Source: Zopfochytrium polystomum
Taxonomy: Eukaryota; Chytridiomycota; Chytridiomycetes; Chytridiales; Chytridiaceae
Direction of reading: 5' to 3'
NCBI GenBank assembly: GCA_025765615.1
Contig: JAIVFJ010000011.1
Location: forward strand, 516,128 to 580,127
DNA: 64,000 bases
Shown here: positions 29,913 to 40,940 of the stretch, one piece after another
How the letters are laid out: each line of letters opens with the position of its first letter
How positions within the stretch are numbered: the stretch's first letter is position 1
Translations under genes and position numbers: made by a program
The notes under the pieces: generated by a model
Database searches by the model: none
Seen by the model: the letters and a program-made list of their open reading frames with translations, nothing else
Told to the model about the DNA's origin: nothing

Positions 29913-32495
29913 ATGAGCGACAAGGGCGCAAGGCGGCGCGTCGCACGCGCAGACGGCGGCGCCAACGACGACGTCGACTCCGCTCGCAGCCCTCAGCTCA
30001 GATCTGGCACTAGGGCCGTGCGGCGAGGTGCCCAACAGCGCGCGCGACTGACCGATGGGAGGACCGCGTGGATCCTGCTGGCGGTGAGGCGACGTAGTTC
30101 CTTTTTGGGCTTGGTTGCGCGGATGGCGCATACGCAATCGACTCAACGTTTACTCGCCCCACCCGCAGGTCGGCATCCTGTTTTCCCTCGCAACCATCCT
30201 GGTCGCAATGCAATACTTTGATCTGTTCTCCCCGCGCCGCAGCCGCGGTCCGCCGGGCTCGTCATGCTTCGTGATGCACAACGCCACGGTTTACACCGTG
30301 GACGAGTCGCCCGGCAGCGCAGCCGCCGCCAACTCGTTCGTCGTGGCCGACCGCCGTTTTGTAAAGGTCGGCGAAAACGTCCACTTGCTGGATGAATTTA
30401 GGCACTGCAGAGCCATCGACGCGAGGGGTCAAACGATTGTGCCTGGTATCACGGACTCACACGGGGTAGCGTTGTGTTCTCGGGACTTTATCGCTGGTGC
30501 TTACTGGACACTATCCGAACTCAGCACCTCATGCATCTGGGCTACTCCCTCATTTCTGCTGACCTAACCGGCGCACAGTCTCCCGCCGAGTGTCGCGAAC
30601 GACTCATAGAGTACCTTGACGCCCACCCCGAAATCACACCAGCTTCCAATCTGTGGATCGTCGGCCGCGGGTGGGACCAAACCCTCTGGCCGACAAAAGA
30701 GTTCCCGACGAGCGTAAGCACCTGCCCCGTCGCACCGACATTTGTCCCACCTCCTGATGTCTTCTCAGGGCGACTTGGACGCCGACCGTCGCCTTGCTGC
30801 AGTTCCGATATCGCTGAACCGCGTCGACGAACACGCGTCGTGGGCGAACAAGCGGGCTGTAGAACTCGTGAGGAAGCACTTTCCCAAAAGCGGGAAATGG
30901 GAGGGCGTTGGAGGCGAGATTGTTGTGGACCCCGACACCGGAGAGCCCACCGGAGTGTTTATTGACGACGCGATGAGCATTCTTCGTGAGTTGTTTGGGT
31001 GGATTAACCAAGTTTTTAATCCTTGTTTGCCTCGTCCAGGGGCCGGAATACCTCCGTTCACGGAGGCGCAGAGTTTCGAAGCGCTTCGACTGGCGACAGA
31101 ACGGATGCTTCGACACGGCGTTGTGGGAATGCACGATGCGGGAGTCCCTTTGGAGGCGATTGCATTTTTCAAAAAGTTATTATCCTCGTTCACTGTCATA
31201 TCTGCTGAATATGTTTAAAGGGCAATCGATCTGGGCAAGTTCCCCATTCGAAACTGTGAGCTGTGTTCTTTCTTGACTAAACCGCGCTAACCCTGACGTG
31301 ATCACTCAGATGCCATGATCTACTGCGACGCTGGTGACCCGAAAAATCCGTGTGTTGCAGGCCTTCCTCCTCACCTCCTAGGATACGGTGATGGGAAACT
31401 TACTGTGCGCTCCGTGAAGCTCGTCACCGATGGCGCACTTGGCTCGTGGGGTGCTGCCATGATTGAGCCCTACTCTGATCGACCGGACAAGACCGGGCTG
31501 ATGCGGATCCCAAAGGAGGAGATCGAGAAGCTTATCTCGACGGTGCGGATGTGAACGTGAACCTTTGAGCAGAGCGGACTTCTCACATTTCGTCCAGGTC
31601 GTCGACCAGGGATATCAAGCCAACGTTCATTGTATTGGTGATTTAGCGAATAAGCTGGTTCTCGACTCTTTTGAGGCGATCAAATCGCGGTGGGACTCGG
31701 AACAGAAGCCTGGCCGGCCCGAGTTCAGAGAGTTGAGAAACCGTATCGAGCACGCACAACTTTTGGTGAAGCAAGATTCACTCAGTACTCGAATCCGCGC
31801 ACTAACGAGTGGCCCCAAACAAACAGAGGAAAATCGACATTGCCCGCTTCGGCCGCCTCGGCATTATTCCCTCCGTCCAGCCAACACACGGTTTGGCCCC
31901 CCCGCGCCCGCCCTCGGATTAAATTGACACACTCTCCCTTTAGCAACCTCCGACATGTCCTACGCCGAAACCCGCCTCGGTCGACAGCGTGTTGCAGACG
32001 GCGCGTACATCTGGCGCTCCTTCCTGGACCGCGTCGTCGGCGTCCCGCACCTGCCCCTCAGCTCCGATTTCCCCGTCGAAGACCTCAACCCCATGCCGGG
32101 CGTGTACGCTGCCGTCACGCGCGCATTTGCGAACGGGTCGTCTCCGGCGGGGCCGGATCGGGGTTGGTACACGGAGGAGTGGTGAGTGTCGAAACCAGGA
32201 AGAATCGTTCTTCTTTCGATAGTCTCTTTGGGGTCTGTCCATTGACTCTTTTTTTCTCAGTTTGTCGCGGTACCAATCGCTTCGCGGATTCACCCTCTCC
32301 GCCGCCTACGCGTCCTTCCAAGACGAAGAGCAGGGCTCGATTGCGGCGGGCAAGTACGCCGACTTTGTGGTGTACCCGAAGGACTGGGTGCGAGAAGGTG
32401 CAGGGTCGCTGTCGGCGAGGGAGCTGAGGGAGGCGCTGCCGGTTGCGACGGTGGTGGGCGGGGTTGTCGAGTACGGGTCGCTACCAACAGAGTAG
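29913..32495 (+). CDS. membrane-anchored amidohydrolase (YtcJ-like, amidohydrolase_3)
   Basis: Eleven exons (29913-30083, 30169-30465, 30525-30713, 30769-30985, 31040-31175, 31221-31255, 31310-31542, 31598-31765, 31827-31890, 31944-32181, 32261-32495) encode 660 aa. A basic N-terminal tail precedes one membrane segment (VGILFSLATILVAMQYFDLF, about 58-77). The metal-binding TIM-barrel enzyme follows: IVPGITDSHGHL (HxH-type zinc ligands, near 150-158), NLWIVGRGWDQTLWP, HGVVGMHDAG, HCIGDLAN, RIEHAQLL, GIIPSVQPTH and the final LSSDFPVED aspartate. These are the YtcJ/LAF3-type motifs. The family hydrolyses amide or related C-N bonds, but the substrate is unknown. All catalytic motifs are present. 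The DSHG|HL motif is itself split by an intron. Confidence 0.85.
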
Positions 32496-32504
32496 AGCCC
32501 CGGT

Positions 32505-32553
32505 GTTGAGTTGAGTTGAGTTGACTTGACTTGACTTGACTTGACTTGACTTG
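32505..32553. repeat. (GTTGA/CTTGA)n pentanucleotide repeat
   Basis: Pentamers alternate from GTTGA to CTTGA just downstream of the amidohydrolase stop: roughly four GTTGA-type units, then six CTTGA-type units. Confidence 0.9.
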
Positions 32554-32801
32554 CGGAAGGGACTCATTGCAAAAGCAAAGCGCATCCGATTCTCCGGGAG
32601 GAGGAGGCTTCTTCCTCTCGCTGGCTGTGCCGACTTCGGCAAATTACGAGACTATGTTCCCCACGGCTGTCCCGATTAGGGAAGCGTAAGCGGGCCAGCC
32701 ATGTGCGCATATTGTGAGAGACAAATCACACCACACACCACCCAAAAACCGCATTCCAATCGAATCGGGCAACGACTCCACAATTTATTGCGCTATCTTT
32801 G

Positions 32802-34824
32802 ATGATTAATCGCGTAACTCAACACATGTCCTCCTCGCAGTCCCGACCCTCAACCGGCAACGGCTCCGCCGGCAACAGCGGCGAGACGCAGCCCTTGCTG
32901 CGAGTGCCCGAGCTGCCAGAGACCGTGATCCAGCAGCGCTCCGCCCTGCGCCGCGGAATCGCCGCCGTCGCCGCCGCACTCGCCGTCGCCGCCCTGGTCT
33001 TCGCCGCCCTCCACTACATCCCGCTGTTCCTCGCCCCGCCGTCGCTCGTGCGCGAGGTCGCCGAGCCCCGCCTGGTCGCCCACCTGCGCGCCTTCACCGA
33101 CGTCGCCGCCTCCGACCCGACCTATGGCAACTCGCGCGCCGTCCTTCGCGGCTACAACGCCTCGGCCGACTACATCGTCGACCAGCTCGCCAAGCACACC
33201 GACTACAAAGTCTCCGTCCAGCCCTTCCAGCTGCCCTACTTTGAAAACGTCCGCCCGCCCGCCCTTGCCTACGCAGGCTCCACCGCCTCCCTCGTCCCCG
33301 GCCGCGACTTTGACACCATCAGCAACAGCGGCTCCGGATCGCTCGTCGACGCCCGCCTCGCCACTGTCCCCGATGGCTGCCGCCCCGAGGACTTTTCCGC
33401 CTTCCCCACCGGCGCCGTCGCCCTGCTCGTCCGCGAGCCCGCCGCCGAGACCGTCGCCGCTCAGCTCCAGATGCCGCCCTCCCTGCAGTGCACCTACCGC
33501 ACCAAGATCACAAACGCCCTCCGCGCCGGTGCCGCCGGCGTCCTCCTGTACTCCCGTCTCCCCACCGACGGCGTCGTCCTCGGCCGCGCCGGCCCCGACG
33601 CCAGCTCCCTGCCGATCCTGGGCCTGACCCACGCGATCGCGCTGGATCTCCTCGCCAAGCTCGCCACGCAGAAAAAGGTCGCGGTCACGCTCGAGACGGA
33701 CGTGCACTTCCGCAACGTCACTACTCTCAACGTCATCGCGGACACCCCCGAGGGCAGGGAAGAGGACACGGTCGTCCTCGGATCGCACCTCGACTCGGTG
33801 GTGTACGGCCCTGGCGTCAACGACGACGCGTCGGGGGCGTCTGCGACACTGGAGGTTGCCCTCTCCCTCTACCGCACAGGGCTGAGCAAGAAGGTCGTCA
33901 ACCGCGTGCGGTTTGCGTGGTGGTCGGCCGAGGAGCTCGGCCTGATTGGATCGACCTGTGAGTCCCTGCAAGCTGAATTGTAGTCCCCGGCCTTTGCAGC
34001 TTCGCCTAACCTTCGCGACCCTTGACTTCTTTCGCAACTTCCCTTCCCCTGCAGACTACGTCCAGAACCTCGCTAAAACCAACCGCGCAGAGCTGGACAA
34101 GATCGCCCTGAACCTCAACAACGACATGGTACACGGGCTTCTTGGAGCAATTTTTCCGCACCGCTAACACCAAATCGCAAAATCCCCCCCTACCCCCCAA
34201 CGTCCGACCAGATCGCCTCCCCTAACGGCGTCCGCTTCATCTACAACGGCCTGGCTGCCGAAAACAAGACCCTCCGCGGCCCCAGCGGCAAGATCCAGAA
34301 AATCTACGAAGACTTTTTCGACGGCGTCGACCAGACCCACGACCTCACCGCCTTTGACGGGCGATCGGACTACGGCGAGTTTTTGAAGTTTGGGATTCCG
34401 GCGGGTGAGTATCGTCAAGAGTATGCCTTAAGCGAGTCTGCGGGAAGACAGGTCCCGCTGTGCGAAATGTTTACGTTGTCTTTCTTTCCCCGTCCCCCCT
34501 CCCTATTTCAGGCGGCCTCTTTGCCGGCGCCGAGGGCATCAAGACGGAGGACCAGGCCGCACGCTTCGGCGGAACCGCCGGCGCGCCCTACGACGCGTGC
34601 TACCACCTTGCCTGCGACACCCTCGGTGAGTTCCGAGGGGGCAAGTTGCACCCGATATTTCTTCCGAGGAAACCCTTCTGACACTCCACCCACTCGCAGA
34701 AAACATTGGCGCGAGCGGCATCGACCTGTTTGTCGACCTCTCCAAAGCCATCGCGCACAGCGTCGAGGTGCTCGCGTTCAAGAAGGATCTGAGAACTTTC
34801 CTGTGGGGCGAGTTGGTGCGCTAG
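32802..34824 (+). CDS. M28-family zinc aminopeptidase with PA domain, type II membrane protein
   Basis: Five exons (32802-33957, 34055-34128, 34212-34404, 34512-34625, 34700-34824) encode 553 aa. A cytosolic tail precedes a signal anchor (about 52-77). A protease-associated domain (about 190-300; CTYRTKITNALRAGAAGVLLYSR) is inserted before the catalytic core. Zinc and catalytic motifs are complete: GSHLDSV (near 327), GVNDDASG, SAEELGLIGS (Glu pair near 376), NNDM, and a final YDACYHLACDT carrying the last His ligand. This is the layout of vacuolar aminopeptidase Y-like enzymes, which release N-terminal residues in the vacuole lumen. An in-frame alternative start at 32826 would only shorten the tail. 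It lies 306 bp after the amidohydrolase. Confidence 0.9.
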
Positions 34825-34842
34825 TGGGAGCGTCGTTGGGAT

Positions 34843-34890
<48 letters not shown>

Positions 34891-35038
34891 GTGTGCGCAA
34901 GATTTCTGTTTCTTTTGTTCGTTCCTTTTTTTTTCTCCTCACAAGTCGGGCGAGCGATGTTGCTTTTTCAGTGAACGATCGTCTATGTCCTGTTCGTTTT
35001 TTCTTTTAGCTTGTCTGTTGGAATCGCTCTCTCTCTCG

Positions 35039-35075
<37 letters not shown>

Positions 35076-35276
35076 CTAATTTCGAAAGTGATGCTTGATT
35101 GAGAAAGAATCCCAAACAAATTTCGTGGAGTCTCGCAGATTTCATCCTCTGCAAGCAAAATCAAGAGAGAGGGCAGAGAGCCACAGGGGATAGTTTCGCA
35201 GATCAATTGCATGCAAACAAATCCGCCACCGAGGCAGAAGCGCTTTCAGAAGAGAGAAAGTGAGAGAGAGGGAGAG

Positions 35277-35325
<49 letters not shown>

Positions 35326-35417
35326 TGTGTCCGTTTTCAGCTGACAGATTCACCGTCTTCGCCGAAAAGACAGCGAGGCAGCTGGTGCCTCCCCTTGCCT
35401 CCTGGTCTTACCTTTTT
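34825..35417. other. intergenic, three microsatellites next to the DIRS insertion
   Basis: Contents are (TG)n at about 34848-34888, (CT)n at about 35026-35072 and (TG)n at about 35279-35321. No gene was seen. The left end of the DIRS element begins near 35418. Confidence 0.6.
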
Positions 35418-35470
35418 GTCTCAGCGTAGCGATTCATGCAGCTTAAGCCGCGATCTCCGAGGAGGGAGGC

Positions 35471-35569
35471 CCAGGGTGCTTTTCAAAGCTTTGTTCCGCT
35501 CAGTCTGAGCATCTTGGTCAAAAACCAAACAAAAAAATGAAAAAAGCCAATCTTTTTTTCGCTCAGTCG
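35471..35569. repeat. DIRS left inverted terminal repeat
   Basis: From CCCAGGGTGC to CGCTCAGTC. It is the near-perfect inverse of 40842-40940, including the distinctive AACCAAACAAAAAAATG segment. Confidence 0.9.
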
Positions 35570-35853
35570 GAGCGACGAGAGAGCGAAGAGAGAGGCTGGG
35601 AGATGCGTGAGCACCAGGCGACTGGGAAAAAAACCCGGACAAAAAAACCCCTGTGGGGAAAAAAGGCCGCCCAGGAAAAACCAGCACCATAAGACTAGGA
35701 GTAAGGGTATATGTGCGCCGGACGATTCCGGCTGCAATGACTCGTGAGGATAAGGGGAGAAGTCGGTGAAGGCTGCCCAAGGGAAAAGAAACCCGACCGT
35801 GAAGAGGAGAAGGAGGGGGAGAGCCCAGGGTGCGGGAGGCCGCGGGTTGGGAA

Positions 35854-35946
35854 AGCACCCTGGGCCTCCCTCCTCGGAGATCGCGGCTTAAGCTGCATGA
35901 ATCGCTACGCTGAGACAATCTCCTGTGTCGGTCGGCCCAGGGTGCT
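35854..35946. repeat. DIRS internal complementary region
   Basis: AGCACCCTGGG...CCCAGGGTGCT. The left part is complementary to 35418-35481 and the right part to 40930-40957. In DIRS replication this region templates joining of the two ends into a circle. The recombinase ORF stops at its edge. Confidence 0.9.
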
Positions 35947-37426
35947 ACTTCGTCCGAGCAGACCACCGGGCAGCCGGGACCGCCACCGCCCGCCCCCGTG
36001 GGCGAGCGCGGCGAGATGACCCTCGAACAGAACTCGAGCTGCCACCGCTCTCGGTGCCCGAGGGGGTGGACGGGCCGAGGCAATCGCGGGACAAGAAGGC
36101 CGCCGGAATTGGGTCCCCGAGACACCAAAGATCTTGCTTGTGCCGGTCATAATGTTGCCGGAGCGTTGCTTCAGAACGCCACCGGCCGTCACAAACTGAG
36201 TCCTCGCCCAAACCAAGCGCCAGCATCATGGAGGCTGCTGCGTTGATGATGTCGTGAGGAGTAAAGCCGTGTGAGGACACGTGCGGGATGCCTGCTGCTG
36301 TCATCACGTCCTGAACCGCATGGCGAAGACTCCCCCCGCTGGAATCGATGAAGTCCACGTGAGGGCCAGAGACACGTAGGAGGAAACCAAATTGCGGCTT
36401 CCCACACGCGTCGTCTCCGGGACGGCGCCACGGGGCTTGACGCGCCCTGATCTCAAGGGCGACAGCGCCAACGTCCAAGGCAGGCAAAGGGTGCCGGGGA
36501 AGCGACCGCACGGTGGTCAGGTCGGGGTCACCAGGGGACCAAGTCTTTAGGCGAAACATCTGATAGCGGACGGCCTTTGTGTCTACGACAAGGGTAGTGT
36601 CGGGGATGTGGCCGATGTCGGCCAGTCGTCGCCGGTCCATCATCATCAGCAGGCAACAGAATTTCGCCTGCAGGGCGCGGGTGGGCAGAGCTGCGTTATC
36701 TGCCATGGCGCTTTCAAGGTGATTCCACAGAATCTCGATATTGAACGCTGGCTTTGAGGATTGGAACGCCTGCCGTGGGCTCGGGCGGGCCCGGTGCATG
36801 CCGCGTAGTAGCGCCTTAAGCTGGGCCCCCCCTGCGATAGAGAAGCGCGAACCGAAAACTGCCGCCAATGTCGCCCTGTGCGCTGCAATACCAGACACCT
36901 CGCCATCGAGCTGAACGAAGAGGATCGCTAGGTACTCGAGGACTTCCTGGAGAGAGGCTGCCAGGGGATCCAGACCCCGTGACTGGCACCAATCCACGAA
37001 TCGTCTCCATCGACTGTCATGGGCCCGGACAGTAGTCGGGGCATTGGAGGCGGAGAGGAGCTTGACAGCCGCATGCGAAAGGCAGCCGAGTCCTGCGATC
37101 TCCCGCTGAGCCGCCAGATGACTGCTGGCCCAATTGGGTGAGGCCGCGCTGGCTGGCCGGTCTCCTCCCACAAGTGTGACCCAGGAGGCAGCTTGAACGG
37201 GGGGGCGACTGCCATCTCTAGCGCTAACGGAAACCAGACCTGGGACGGCCAGAAGGGGGTCATAACCGTCGCTTCCGCTCCAGTCCTGCGAATGGTGGCC
37301 AAGACGCGAGTCAGAAGAACCCATGGTGGGTGAATCCAGGCGTTCTCGTCCGCCCAGGTCACTGCAAAAGCGTCGTGAGCGACTGCCAAGGGATCCAGGC
37401 GATTCCGGGAGCAGTATCGGGTGCAC
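35945..37426 (-). CDS. DIRS tyrosine recombinase
   Basis: The 493-codon frame has no ATG at its 5' end (it opens with GTG) and overlaps the RT/RH ORF by 68 nt, so it is probably made by frameshift or as a polyprotein. The N-terminal third is Pro/Ser-rich. A SAM-like DNA-binding region (TTVRAHDSRWRRFVDWCQSR...) precedes the catalytic domain: MMMDRRRLADIGHI with the first Arg, HGFTPHDIINAAASMMLALG at the HxxR box, and GRWRSEATLRQHYDRHK with the Tyr nucleophile. At the HxxR box the second catalytic Arg appears to be Ile, which would impair recombination. The enzyme would integrate circular element DNA in the nucleus. Confidence 0.8.
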   Translation of the reverse strand: MHPILLPESPGSLGSRSRRFCSDLGGRERLDSPTMGSSDSRLGHHSQDWSGSDGYDPLLAVPGLVSVSARDGSRPPVQAASWVTLVGGDRPASAASPNWASSHLAAQREIAGLGCLSHAAVKLLSASNAPTTVRAHDSRWRRFVDWCQSRGLDPLAASLQEVLEYLAILFVQLDGEVSGIAAHRATLAAVFGSRFSIAGGAQLKALLRGMHRARPSPRQAFQSSKPAFNIEILWNHLESAMADNAALPTRALQAKFCCLLMMMDRRRLADIGHIPDTTLVVDTKAVRYQMFRLKTWSPGDPDLTTVRSLPRHPLPALDVGAVALEIRARQAPWRRPGDDACGKPQFGFLLRVSGPHVDFIDSSGGSLRHAVQDVMTAAGIPHVSSHGFTPHDIINAAASMMLALGLGEDSVCDGRWRSEATLRQHYDRHKQDLWCLGDPIPAAFLSRDCLGPSTPSGTESGGSSSSVRGSSRRARPRGRAVAVPAARWSARTK

Positions 37427-39539
37427 CGGGAGTTGAGTCCGGACGCAAAGAGGTCGATTGAATGCGGGCCCACAGCCGGTCGAACTGGCGAAACAGCGAG
37501 GAGGACAGAGTCCATCCCGCCTGGTCGGCTGGTTGGCGAGAGTCTGCGTCGGCCAGTATGTTCAGGTCCCCTGGAATGTGTTCTGCCTCGCAGGAAGAAC
37601 CCGCTGACAGGTGATCTCGAAGGAGGATCTCCACGGTCCGCGAGAGGCGATCTGCTCGAGCGCCCCCGCCTCGGTTTATGTAGAACACTGTGGGGGTGTT
37701 GTCCGACCGGTGAAGGAAGTGACCCTGGGGGGGCAGGAGACTGCGACGGCGGAGCAGCTGTGCGAGACGTACATGCGCTAGGGCTTCGAGGACGTTGTTC
37801 GAAATCAGACGCCCAAGACGTTGGCCCGAAATTGCCAAAGCAATCGTGGCAGCCGGAATTTCGGGAAAAAATCGATGCAGCAGCGCCGGAGACCACGGTT
37901 CTCCCAGCCGTAGGGGACTCAGCGATCCAGGTAGGAGCACATGACCCCCCCACCCATGAGAGGGCGTCGCGTCGGCCGTCAAGATGAGAGTCGGAGCCCG
38001 CGGAAGAAAGGACTGTCCATTCCAGTCCTGAAGCATGCTCAGCAGCTTCCACAGGGCCGCTTGACTGCTGGGGGAGATTTTGACCCAGAGGCGTGCCCAC
38101 GCTTTCCGCACTCCTGTCACCGGGAGGGGGGCCACCTTCTGCTTGACAACCTGATTCTGGTCGCGTTGGAGAGAGAGAGCGAAAATCACCGCCGCAGGGA
38201 GCGCCAGGGAGGCCGACTGTATCGTTCCTAGAATCGCCGCAACCGTCTTCAGCGGGAGGCGGTCGGAGCATGCAGCCAGAAGCAAGCACGCCCGCAGTGC
38301 AGCTAGGCGTTTCTCCGGGAGGGAGACAAGGCCCCGATGCAGATCCCACTGCAGTCCAATGAACTGGCGAACGGTTTCGGGCAGCTCCAACTTCTCCCAC
38401 TTGATGAGGAACCCCAGGGCCTGCAGGAGCAGGATTGTGAGGAGCAGAGCCCAGGAGGCTTCGGCCAACGTCGTACCGCAGGTGGCCAGGTCGTCCATGT
38501 AGTTCAGGATGGCCAGACCAATCTGGTGCAGGAGCCCAACCGGAAATTTCAACATCATTGAAAAAATCTGCGGCGCAGGGGCGACGCCGAACGTGAGGAC
38601 GAGGATTTGCCAGAGGCGTCGGAGCGCCATGACAATCAGCCGCCGCCTGTCGGGCAAGCGGGCTGCGATGTGCCAATAGGCGTCCGCAATGTCCACCCCC
38701 CCCAGGTAGGCCTGCGTCGACATGAACTGAACTGTCGATGCCTGGGTTGCAAAGGTGAACCTCGGAGGGGGCTCGAGCAGCACGTTGACCCCTCGGTAGT
38801 CCGCAATCTGTCGAATCTTGTTCTTTTGCTGGATCAGAAACGTGGGGCTGACCATCCAGCCCCGTGGGAATCTCCCCTCCCTCAAGGCGGAAGTGGCCGT
38901 TGCCGTGAAGTCGCAGGCGCCGCCCTTCTGGACCATCTCCTCCATCTTGGCCAGGAGGTGGAGTTGGTCCAGTTCGGACGGGTTCTTGCGGAGGGGCCGG
39001 GCCGGAGGGACTCGTCCCCCTTGACGCCAACGGAGATTCGCTCCGAGCCGAGCTGTCTCCACCAACTCCGGCTGTGCTCCCAGGTTGCGCCACATCTCCC
39101 AAAAATGACAGAGTCGACCCCCCACGGGGACTTCTGGCAACGGTATCGGGAATAGGAGGGCTAGGAGCGCGGGACGCAGGGGTGGATCCAACCCCGCTAT
39201 CGTCAGTAGGCGACCGGAGAGCCATGCTGACGACTGTGCGCTGGGGAAGAGTGTTTCGCGAGGGTCTTGTCGGAGAAAGAGACCCTGCAGCCGGTGCAGG
39301 CATGTGGAGAGCTCGCGCCAGTTTTCGGTCCATGACTTGAGATGGGACTGATCCCCGTCGGTCGGGAACACTTCTGAAAAACCAGGAGGCGGGGGAAGTT
39401 CCCCGTCCTCGAGGTCGACCGGGGAGGGGGGCGCCGGCGGTTTCCGAAGAGGAGGCCCCAGCCTGGACGGGAACGGAATGGAAATGGCCCCGGCCGCCCG
39501 CTCCGTCTGGGGCGGCTGGGGAGCGCTCTGAGGGGTCAC
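37359..39539 (-). CDS. DIRS reverse transcriptase and RNase H
   Basis: The 726-codon ORF opens at GTG overlapping the Gag stop (AAGTGACC) and has no early ATG. The RT domain shows GRFPRGWMVSPTFLIQQ, IRQIADYRGVNVLL, LGGVDIADAYWHI, RLWQILVLTFGVAPAPQIF and the catalytic NYMDDLAT box. GFLIKWEKLELP and FIGLQWDL follow in DIRS style. RNase H has ILTADATPSHGWGG, an expected acidic residue in NNVLEALAHVRLA, HRSDNTPTVFYINRG and the final ILADADSRQ Asp. All polymerase aspartates are present, so the enzyme looks competent. A Pro-rich 120-residue leader precedes it. Confidence 0.88.
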   Translation of the reverse strand: MTPQSAPQPPQTERAAGAISIPFPSRLGPPLRKPPAPPSPVDLEDGELPPPPGFSEVFPTDGDQSHLKSWTENWRELSTCLHRLQGLFLRQDPRETLFPSAQSSAWLSGRLLTIAGLDPPLRPALLALLFPIPLPEVPVGGRLCHFWEMWRNLGAQPELVETARLGANLRWRQGGRVPPARPLRKNPSELDQLHLLAKMEEMVQKGGACDFTATATSALREGRFPRGWMVSPTFLIQQKNKIRQIADYRGVNVLLEPPPRFTFATQASTVQFMSTQAYLGGVDIADAYWHIAARLPDRRRLIVMALRRLWQILVLTFGVAPAPQIFSMMLKFPVGLLHQIGLAILNYMDDLATCGTTLAEASWALLLTILLLQALGFLIKWEKLELPETVRQFIGLQWDLHRGLVSLPEKRLAALRACLLLAACSDRLPLKTVAAILGTIQSASLALPAAVIFALSLQRDQNQVVKQKVAPLPVTGVRKAWARLWVKISPSSQAALWKLLSMLQDWNGQSFLPRAPTLILTADATPSHGWGGHVLLPGSLSPLRLGEPWSPALLHRFFPEIPAATIALAISGQRLGRLISNNVLEALAHVRLAQLLRRRSLLPPQGHFLHRSDNTPTVFYINRGGGARADRLSRTVEILLRDHLSAGSSCEAEHIPGDLNILADADSRQPADQAGWTLSSSLFRQFDRLWARIQSTSLRPDSTPGAPDTAPGIAWIPWQSLTTLLQ

Positions 39540-40360
39540 TTCGCTTCGCTCCCAGCCGGAGGGCTGCTGCGAGCTTTGCCGCGCGACGTGCCGCCGCGGC
39601 CTGCGCCGCCACCGCCCCCGCGCCTGGAAGACTGGCCTGACAATCTGCCCCCGCGACCACGACCTCGACTGCGGGAGCCGGCTGGAAAAAACTTCCCGCC
39701 GTGCTTGGCTTCGTAAATATGACGGTAGTCCTTATTGACCCAGTCAGCCAGGTTGATGCCTGGGGCGATGAGCGGGGGATGAGCGTCATTCCCCACCGGG
39801 TGAGCCTCCAGTATTTCCTCCGCGAACGCCTTGAGTGGGCTGTTGCGAGGAACATGCAAGCGCTGGGCCTTGACTGCCGTAGCCAGATCAGCTTGGGCCA
39901 GCAAAGCGGCGTGCTCTGCCACTCTCGCCGCTGCTTGGACGCGCGCCACAAACGCAGGGAGGGACTCTCGGGCCGCCTCGGCAGGGGCAGCGGCGAAAGC
40001 TGTCACCGCTGCGAGGCTGTCAGCGGCTAGCCTGTCGACAATGAGGGCCCGATGGAAGAGCTGGTAGATGGACTTGACCGACTCGCCCCGGGCGGCAGCC
40101 TCCTTTGTGACCTTCTCCGTCCGATCCACCTTGAGCATCGTGGTGTGTTCTGGTTTGAGGGAGGGGGCTTTCACTGCGTGAACCCGTTCCCACCTGGGAA
40201 AGGCCTTGCGCAGGCGCTCCAGGTCATGGGTGGCGAAGTGCAGATCGAAGACTCCCTCGGTGAAGAGGTCTGCAACGTCGTCAGACTCGCGGATGTAGCG
40301 AATGTCCACCTCTTCATCCTCCATAGGGTCGGCCTCGTCCCCGGGAGGAGCGTCGTACAT
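39536..40360 (-). CDS. DIRS Gag-like ORF1 protein
   Basis: This 274-aa protein is encoded first in the element. It has an acidic N-terminus (DEADPMEDEEVDIRYIRESDD), a helical Ala/Leu-rich middle (LAADSLAAVTAFAAAP...ARVQAAARVAEHA) and an Arg/Gly-rich C-terminus (GRGRGGRLSGQSSRRGGGG) typical of nucleic-acid binding. Position and composition match DIRS ORF1/Gag; no zinc knuckle is present. The stop codon overlaps the opening of the RT ORF by 4 nt, which suggests coupled translation. Confidence 0.75.
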   Translation of the reverse strand: MYDAPPGDEADPMEDEEVDIRYIRESDDVADLFTEGVFDLHFATHDLERLRKAFPRWERVHAVKAPSLKPEHTTMLKVDRTEKVTKEAAARGESVKSIYQLFHRALIVDRLAADSLAAVTAFAAAPAEAARESLPAFVARVQAAARVAEHAALLAQADLATAVKAQRLHVPRNSPLKAFAEEILEAHPVGNDAHPPLIAPGINLADWVNKDYRHIYEAKHGGKFFPAGSRSRGRGRGGRLSGQSSRRGGGGGAGRGGTSRGKARSSPPAGSEAK

Positions 40361-40841
40361 TCGGCGTCCTCCCCGTCAGCTGCCGCAACGGCGGCTGCTG
40401 CTTGGTTCGCATGGCGGGGGCCGGCCCCGCCTGCGAGGCGACCATGATCCGCAAACAAACCCTCTCGCGCACCCGGGGGGTCGCGGAGGGGCTGGATCGG
40501 CACTTCGAGCCGGGCGCGCTTGATGGCCCTCGGTGTTCGAAGGTACGGTGGACGACAATCCTATCGGAGAGTCAGTCTTCAGTCATGCAAGCGAGGGATG
40601 AGTGTACCCACCTCCATCATAGGCTAGACACAGCACAGAGAGACTGCAAAGCAAGTCGGGCCGCCGTTGTGGGGGACGACGGCGAAGGATGACCGTAACC
40701 TATCCTTCCTCTGTGAGGGGAGCAAGGGAAACCATCAGAATGAGGGAACCTCGGACACCCCGAAAGCAGCCGTGAGGCCGCCATGGCGCTGAAGGCGCCA
40801 AGCACCCACCAGCTGAGTCGGCGCAGCGGTGCGAGAGCGAA

Positions 40842-40940
40842 GACTGAGCGAAAAAAAGATTGGCTTTTTTCATTTTTTTGTTTGGTTTTTGACCAAGATG
40901 CTCAGACTGAGCGGAACAAGGCTTTGAAAAGCACCCTGGG
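40842..40940. repeat. DIRS right inverted terminal repeat
   Basis: This is the inverse complement of 35471-35569. It is followed by CCGACCGACACAGGAGAT, whose complement lies in the ICR. Confidence 0.9.

Noticed and set aside
32850..34037. 395-codon minus-strand ORF
   Set aside because: It is antisense to the M28 aminopeptidase, whose catalytic motifs are complete on the plus strand.
36928..39951. 1007-codon ORF overlapping the DIRS RT/RH and Gag ORFs in another frame of the same strand
   Set aside because: RT, RNase H and Gag motifs all lie in the other frames. This frame shows only low-complexity Pro/Ser/Gly/Arg composition, as expected from GC-rich codons read out of phase. Its length is unusual, but no domain supports it.
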